A DNA stretch of 64,000 bases. Origin: Tanypteryx hageni (Eukaryota; Arthropoda; Insecta; Odonata; Petaluridae). A program made the position numbers and the translations under genes. This document shows, one piece after another, positions 49,001 to 58,000 of this stretch; within the stretch, counting starts at the first letter, position 1; the number at the start of each line of letters is the position of its first letter. The stretch is taken from the NCBI GenBank assembly GCA_028673005.1, contig CM054116.1:34134854-34198853 (forward strand), read 5' to 3'. The notes under the pieces are model-generated. The model was given only the letters and a program-made list of their open reading frames with translations, was not told where the DNA came from and ran no database searches.

Positions 49001-52000
49001 CAAAATCATACAATTTAAACATAAAATATAATGCTACATGCCAACCAAATGTCAAGGAATGAGAGCTGGAACTTTATAAAAATTATTGGAACAAATTATA
49101 ATATGTCATGTGAAAATTGCACAAAATCTCTCTATAGGAAGAGCAGAAGAAAAAATTTCTCCATGAGTAGTGGCATAACACATCAAACTAATTTCCAGCA
49201 TCATTTAGTTTCCTGCCACATGTGGTCATAGTTGTGTGCTTAATGTGTCAGTCAGGGGCATAACTTCGGGGATGCAGGCCTATGCAGTGCATGGGAGCCC
49301 CAAGCTTTTTGAAGGTCCCAAAAAAAATGAAAACTAATGAGTTGGTAGAGAAATTTTAGAAATTGAAATGTGAAAAAAATCGAAAACTAAAATCATATAA
49401 AAATAATTTTACAATTTCTTTACATAGGTTTGGAAATCGTAGTTTTGCCCCTGGTTTCAGTGCAGCTATTTTTTACTTTTTGGCTTGTATTATTTGAGAT
49501 GAGCCAAAAGTCTGAAAATACATGAGCTAAGGATATTTCTGAAAAAAAAAACGTTTGACACTATCAGTGATGAAGAAGCATGCCAAACTTCATAACATTG
49601 CTCTTCAGGGCAAATCTTCTACAGCAGATAAAGGGGCTTTAAATTTTAAAAGTAAGATTGTGGGGATTATCGAGAGAAGCTACAGACCCTAACAGGTGTT
49701 TAATACTCTACCACTGAACTACTGAGGCAGACTAATTCTCCTGTTTCAGAATAGGGTATTGAAGTGAGGCTAGCCAAGTTAGTATCAACTTCCCCTAAAC
49801 AGATGTCCTCCATGAAGAACACCCATTTAGATCCTAAAGGTGAGATGGCCTGATAAATACAAATGAAAGTGTTGGTGAAAATTCTATGAAGAATTCTGGA
49901 AAAGCACGAGAAAAATTCTTCCTTGACTGAGAATCGATTTTTCACCAAAACTTTAATTTGTGTTTATCTGGCCATCTCATCTTTGGGCTATATATCTTTT
50001 CTTTTCCTCATAATCAAGGAATTATACAAAGTATTGCTATCTTCAGTATGTTGTATTATTTCTATAAGACTGGTAACCAATACCTATAAGATGCAAATTG
50101 ATTTTAAGAGACTTATTAAGAAAAAAGTGCATTTCACAAGGTGGAAAATATGCTGATAATTTTTTTTACTGAAAAGATGCAGAAAATAAAAAATGTACAC
50201 ATATACCTCAAAAAATGAAACTACACACTGATACAAACCTGCTGCTGGTGAGAAGATCCCCGATCATCTGGGTATCGTAAAGGATATACATGAGCATGAG
50301 AATGAAGCCAGCAAGTACGTCCATGGGTGTGGCGTAACGTCACTTGGGATCCATGGGCCACTTCCAAGGGTTGACCCTTTGTTATAGATGCGAGGCCACC
50401 CTTTAAATGACAAAATGAATGGTGATAATACATTCAACTTTAGGTGAGTTGCTTATAGAGATTAGAAACATAGCCATTATTCACGTTCATGCACAAAAAC
50501 CAATATAATTCCAAATACATCATCAAAGCTTTATCATATGGTTTGACATTTTATTTCAGAAAGTAACACAAAATGAAGTTCAGCTTCATAAATTACTAAA
50601 TCTGAAACCCCTATTACGATAAAACACAGCAGATTTAATCAAGTAAAAGTTATCTACCATATTTGACAGCTGATATGGTACTCCACGATTTAAAAAAAAT
50701 TCTCAATGCATTTATGCTTAATTAGTACATGGGAACAAAAAAAGCAACTCAGCGCACTAATTAAAAATTATTTATCATAGAAATCTACATGGTTCTGAAA
50801 CCACAAATAACAAATTACTATATTAACTATAAGACACACCAATGGAGCATACTCTAATGTGACAATGTACTCTCAGTATTAACTCCGGATTAACACAATG
50901 GGATCTTAGAGACCCCAGTGAATATTTTTTTCAGGCTTACTTTATCTCAAGGTTGTTGGCACTTCATAGCTTCTGTAAATAAAGTTTTAATTCTTGTGTT
51001 TATTTGCTTCTGGAAAGGAATCAGTCTTTACTTGGTATTTGACCTTATCACATCTCAATTCAAAGTGGGGTCTCAGTGACCCCAGGGTGTAATCTGTGTC
51101 GATCCTTTATTTACTCGATTGTAAGCCAACCTTTTCTACCATTTTCCCCCATTTAAAAACCCCTCTTGGCTTACAATCAAGTTCATTCCAAAATCAATAA
51201 TATCTTGAGATAGTTTTTAACATCACGAATGAAACTATTTTCAAACCAATCCTCAAAAAGTCTAACGGTAACCCAAGTCTAGCTATTACACCTCCAAAAC
51301 ACAGGCAGCAAACTTATCCTCTTGCCTTTCAGTGCTCTCGGATTTTCTGCTCTATACACCAAAATTGGATTGCACTTAAAATCTCCTGCTACGTTTTCAC
51401 AAAAAAGAAGGATGAATCTGTCTTGGGCTACTTTAAAGCCAGGAGCATTCTTCTTTTGCAATCCAGGTTCTATTTGGCATTTTTTCCAATACAGACTTGT
51501 CTCATCAGCGTTGAAGACTTTTTCACATAAGATTACCTCATAAATTGTTTCCTGATTAAGTTTGCTACAAATACATTCTAGATCTACTCTAAACAACACA
51601 ATTTCATCAAATTACTTCAATATCAAGGTAAAATCCATTTTACTAGCTTGGCATGAGGTAAGACTAAAGGAAATATTGTCCAGAATAGAATAAATAACAA
51701 AAAGATGCCAGAAATTTTCAAGACAAAATATAACTGACTTGCTAAAATATTTTGCAACAAACTATTATTACTCTCACCTGCCCATACCTCAAGAGAAGCT
51801 TGAAATGCACTTGTCATCACACTATCGTGGGGCCCAGCACGTGACAGAATGGATAAATGTACCCTAAACACTGCCACATAAAGGATCATAGGGAATGCCA
51901 AAGCAATGAGAGAACGTGTCAGGAAATGTTTTAATGCATCTCCATCTGAAACATATTTATTGCCAAGGAGCTTCCAAAAATCTCTTGTAACAAGAGCCAG

Positions 52001-55000
52001 TCCTAATATGCAGGTGAACAGGCCTGCATACTTTACACTGAAAATAAAAAGAACAGCAAGTATCAACTTCTGCGTCTGATTAGGAATGAATAAAATCCAA
52101 AATTGAATTTCAACTTGAACTGCAATAAAAATATCTTTTTCTCAATATTGATTAGATTAATTTAAATGATACAGCAGAATTGATGATAATGCTTAAGTTT
52201 GAAATTCTGGCTAAACACAGAAAATATTACAATCCTCACTTGAGAACATATGCATCAAAAGAATATTAGCATGCTTTCATATATTAGTAGCATTTCTTTT
52301 TTAAAGCAATATGGAAAAAATTAATAAGCATACAATTCATATGCTGATAAAATATTTAATCACTATATAAAGGACATAGCATATTTTGCTGCATATAAGA
52401 TCCGCCCAAGTTTTTTCAGGGGAAAAAAGCATTTTGGTTCACCAAGGCATTTATGAAGGGCCATGTTGTGTATCATTTCCAGCTGTGATTAAGTCCGTAT
52501 CCAGCAACATTTACAGAAAATATTATGGTGTGATAACAGCTACATATAACATTTTAGATAAACTTCATTCGTAAAATAAATAGGGATGATCTAGAACATA
52601 AATAATTGCTTTGAGACTTGATTAGCTAAATGCACCCTGTGTGAACTCGGTACTCGTATTAATTGAAGCTGCCCGAGTGCACTGCACACGTCGCATGTAT
52701 AGATACACTTTACTGATAGCATTTGATGATGATGATTTTGACTGATGCAGCAATACCGAACTTCCTGTTCTACTATCCATCACTTCCTCCTTTAGTTGTG
52801 GCCATTTAAGACCAACCTTACTAAGACTATGTTTCTCTTATACCATCAGTTTCAGTTTTTCCTTGTATTCTCCATTCATGGATCATTTTTAGGCGAGTTT
52901 TGCTTCCAGCATAAGCGCCTATTAGCTTCAGTTTGTCCGTTCGTCTCTCCGTCCATATATATGTTCTCGGCTTCTACCAAACGGATTTTTATGAAATTTG
53001 ATATTAAGGATTTACAGTCAAAGACAATAAGAAAATCACAAAAATAAATCTTGTAAGCCAATCAGGGGTACCACCTTACTGGTGACAAAAAATTAACTTT
53101 CCGTTATATCTCCTAAGTTTTTGGTCATATCAAAATAGTTTTAAAATAAACTTGTAGAACTAGTAACATAGAGTATTTCCTTTCCTATACACTTTTATCG
53201 TAGGAGCAGCCGTTATTAAGAAAATTGTACAAGAAAGTCGTAATTCGCTTTGAACATAGAAAAATTCATGCATAGCTACCTAATTGTTGTTAACATAAGT
53301 AATCTTATTTGATTACTTAAGTAAATAAGATCTGCTATAATTACAAAATACATTTAAATTCCTTACGTGTGCATGAAAGATTTTCTAAGTAGAAGGGAAT
53401 AGATTATCTATAGTGAAGAAAAGAATGTAAACGTAAATATTACAACTACTGAACTCAAGTTAGGTATGATTTAAATCATTTTTGATTGTTTGGTTGATTA
53501 AAACTGATAAATCGGTAAATAAAAGTTGAATATTTCCCTGTTTTCGTTTTTCAGTATTTAGTCATTAAAATTACGTAATATGATTAATGATGCACCAAAT
53601 AAGGGGGAAGAAGAAATTTTTAATAGACAGATATAATAGGGTCATCGTGTTTTACTGTTTTATGGTGTGTATTCGGTCAAATTATATTTTTTAGTTTCAA
53701 ATACACCGTTGCATGAAACACGACTATTTGTGATACACGGTACACTTTCCTAACTTGTTTTCTATGGGAGGTTGACCGAAATGACATGCTGCTATTCTGT
53801 TTCTATGCGTTTTTTGCGAATTGAATCGCCTGAAGCTTATAACTAATAGTGTAGTCATATCTTTTCACTTTTGTAGCCAGTGCGATTTCAATACACGTAA
53901 CTTTATTTATCCTAGATATGTATAAAATATTTATCTACACTTATTCTAATGTTCTGTGGCATTAATCACATAATTCAATGGGCTCACTAGGAACTAAAAC
54001 ATCGCAAACACTCCGAAATTGTAATCACTGTCAGCGGACATGTAGGTATTAAAACATAATAATGAAAATGCATTGCTGGAATTCACGTTGCATAAGGTAT
54101 TACTGTATATATTTACGAATTTTTCACTATTAATTATTAATGATGTTTATTTTATTGCTTTTGTGATGAATGACTGCCAATTATTCCATTTTGGGGATGA
54201 ATGTGCTTGTTAGTGTCAGTGTTAAGAACAATAATAATCTTACCTTCGGAGTATAAGCCGCAGGCTGATATTGAGGGTCATTTTTCTGGAAAAAAGTGCA
54301 TCTTATATGCCAACAAATACGGTATTTAGAGTTAAGAAAAGGGAAGTGAGGGATGAATAAACTATGAATGTGTGGAAAATAAGTTTGCAGAATACTCTTA
54401 AAAACTGTGCGAGGCTTGTGTTCTGTGCTCTGATAACTTTAGAATGCAACTGAGCAGCTTTTACATTGAAATATGTAGTTATTATATAACTATTATTACC
54501 TTATTACCTATACCACTAGCATTAAATACTGTCAGTATGATGGGAAGAAATATATTAACTGTTATTTGTATTATATTTTTTCCCATATTATTCTTGGAGA
54601 TAATTATTCATGTTTCATAAATGTCAAAATTATTGATCAGTTAAAATTTAACCCCAAATAGCAGCATAAAAGAACAAAATCCTTGATGTGTTGTCCAAGA
54701 AAGTAATAAATAATAGAAAAATCCTGTACTAGACCGGGAATTGAACCTGGGTCTCCCACTTGCTGGGTAGATGTTATAACCAACTAATCTAGCATGATTC
54801 TCTATTCACAGGTTCGATTCCTGGTCAAGTACAGGATTTTTCTCCTTCTCAAATGTCAAATTTCAGTTTAAGGTTTATGAAGTATCATATGATCAATCAG
54901 AGGCTGTAGAATCTGCTAGGCCCGAATTATTTAATAAATATTTTTCTTACTGTTTTATACCTGGTAATAACACAAGCATCGACTCGAATCATGTCCATTT

Positions 55001-58000
55001 ACTTTCACCTGTCATTTCTGATTCTTTGTCTTATCTCCAAACAAACCCCAAGGAAGTGCTTGAGTATCTTAATAGGATATCACCTCATCATTCCTCAGGC
55101 CCCGATGACATTAGCCCTGTTTTTGTACGAAATTGTGCTTCCTCTCTCTCTACTCCTTTAAGTATTACCGTAAATACCCGCATATAGTGCGCACCCTCGT
55201 ATAACACGCAGGGGGGTTCTCAGCCTCATAATCTATTATTTTTCTATATACCCGCGTATAGTGCGCACCGATTTTTTTTTAGCGTTACCGTTCCATAATA
55301 AAGTAGATGGTGTATTGTGTTCTAAGGCAATGATTGAATTATTGGTATTGTGTATTGGTAACATAATGAAAGTGCAAAATGAAATTTTCGAATAACGTTC
55401 CAAAAGAACGTCAGCTAACTCAATCATTACATACTCTATGTTTACTTACAAGGTGATATTAGGATATACACAATAAATTGAATTATATTAATTTCATAGT
55501 ATGGCATATGACATTCTCTGAGCTAATAAAATGAAGGAATGATGATAATCCTATTTTTTACATACGTTTTTGTCACGCCTGAGGTGGACGGGTTCGCCCA
55601 ACCTTCAGTTTTACCCTTATTAGAACACTCTGGAGCACGTAAACACGATAGCAAATAACCATAATTAACTACAGACTTGAAGAATCAAGAATAAATCACG
55701 TATGAATGCTGAGAGAAAGGTAGGGAACGATAACTTTATTTAGTTCTACAAGAAGCATCAACTCCCAGCGTACTCAAAGGCATCAGCTGCCATTGTTTCT
55801 AATTGTAAGTAGTACCAGTACCTCACCACAAGGCTGGGCGCCGGTGTAGGGTGACGTCATGCGTAAGATGCCGATTCCGATAACAACATCAAAGAAAAAT
55901 GGTCCAGCGACGAAGTATTTCTTGGCTTTTAAAATTAATAAATACTGAATTCATTCTTTTCATATCTAATTAATGAATGTTTGTAGAATTAATTAATAAA
56001 TTTTAACTATTATCTATCTTACTTTTCGTAAAAATCACCAATAAAATTATGAGGATACTCGGGCAGTAATTACTGTGCCGAAATTATGGAAATATGGGGT
56101 CAAATGAAAATAGGAAGATTATGTACCCTCGTATAACACGCATCCTAATTTTTAACTCAAGTATTTCGAAAAAAAAGTGTGCATTATACGCGGGTATTTA
56201 CGGTATCCTAAACCACTGTTTTTCAGTAGGAATTTTTCCCAACAAATGGGAATCTGTGAAAGTTGCCTCTATTATTTCATATCACCCCATATTTTGTCAA
56301 AGCAGCATGGTTTTATTCCTGGCCGATCGTGTTTAACTAACTTGGCTGTTTTTCAGAATCACACCATTGACGCAATAGCAAATAAATCTCATTGTCAGTT
56401 AGAAACCGTATTTTTAGACCTCACTAAAGCGTTTGATTATTTAAATCACACACTTCTCTTACATAAACTCCAACACTGCTTTGGTGTTCATGGTTGTTTT
56501 CTCAGCCTGATTTCCAGCTACCTAACTAATAGAATATCTGTGGTGTTTCTTCTGACTGGTCAATGATATCATTTGGTGTCCCCCAAGGCAGTGCCCTTAG
56601 ACCTTATTTATTTAATTTGTTTATAGATGACTTAGCAATTTCAGTATCTACTTCTCAAACTGAAATTTTATTATATGCTGATGATTGTAAAGTTTTTCAA
56701 TTAATTGATTCTCTCCCTGATTGTCTTTCCTTCCAATATACGATTATAATATAATATAATGTCTTTAGCTGTATTTTTTTCTTTTTTTAAATATAGCTTT
56801 CAATGCATTAGCTGTCAACAATTAAAATGTTCAAGAAACAGAGAATGAGGATGATGACCAGGGGAATTAAAAAAAAAAACTCTTTCAAAGGAACTGGTGA
56901 AAAAAACCCAAATTTCTCGCTGCTATGATAAATACATTCCAAAGTAACTCAGAAAACGCATCTGTGACCATCATGCCATCGCCAAAGAAGTTCCGGGTCC
57001 ATTCACTTCATAAAGACTTAAAAGAGGAAGATGCAACTTATGCCCTAGGAGTAGAGGCCAACAAGATGTATTAGTTACATGACATTTGTTTGCAAAGATC
57101 ACATGTCAATAAAATGCTTATTGTGTTGAAAACTAACATAACAGAATAAATTGGGTTATATATTATATTAATGCTCAATGTATTATTTTGTATAAAATGT
57201 TTATAAATATTTTAATATGCCTTTAAATAATGATATAAAGGTATTTTATTAAAACTGTTACCAAAAGAAATTAATTTTTATTTGACAAAACGAAAAAATT
57301 GCAGTGGGGTCATATTGACTCCACGCCACTAATTATGTAACATTTTGTGATGCCAAATGCTGGAATCTTAAAATAGGGATTCACTGTAATTACAATTAAA
57401 CATTCCTTACTTACAGAGAAAGTCATCTGCTGGATCCATCAGTTTACTTTCAGATTTGAAATCAATTTATAAGCCAAATCAGAGAATTGTCAAGCATTCT
57501 TGACCGGAAAAATAAATTTCATTAATTGTAAGGTCAATGCATTTAAGTCCTGAGCCTGTGTCTTGATTTTAACTATCTTAAAAATGCAAATGAAAGACAT
57601 ACTACACTCATCCACATGTTAATCAAATATCTGTATTTGAACCCATGCTATTATCTTGGAGACCAGCTAAAAACTTGGAAGGGCACATGCCTTGGGAAAA
57701 GAATTACTGGAATTAAATGGATCATTCTTGAATTGCAGTTTTATAGGCAATTTGATACTAAACAACACTTTTTAAATGCTTTTCTTGTATCTAAAACAGA
57801 TTGTAATTTATTCATAGGCTACTCATTCAGGAATAGTTTCATTCTCAAAAAAGTCTTAAATTTTTTACCCCTCTATACATCTACAAAACTAGAATAGCAC
57901 TTGAAAGACTTTCCTTGTTAATTAAAGGAGAATACCTATCAAATTCCAACAAACCTTGAAAATAAAAACCATTCTGTCATGTACATAGTGATAGTTATAT

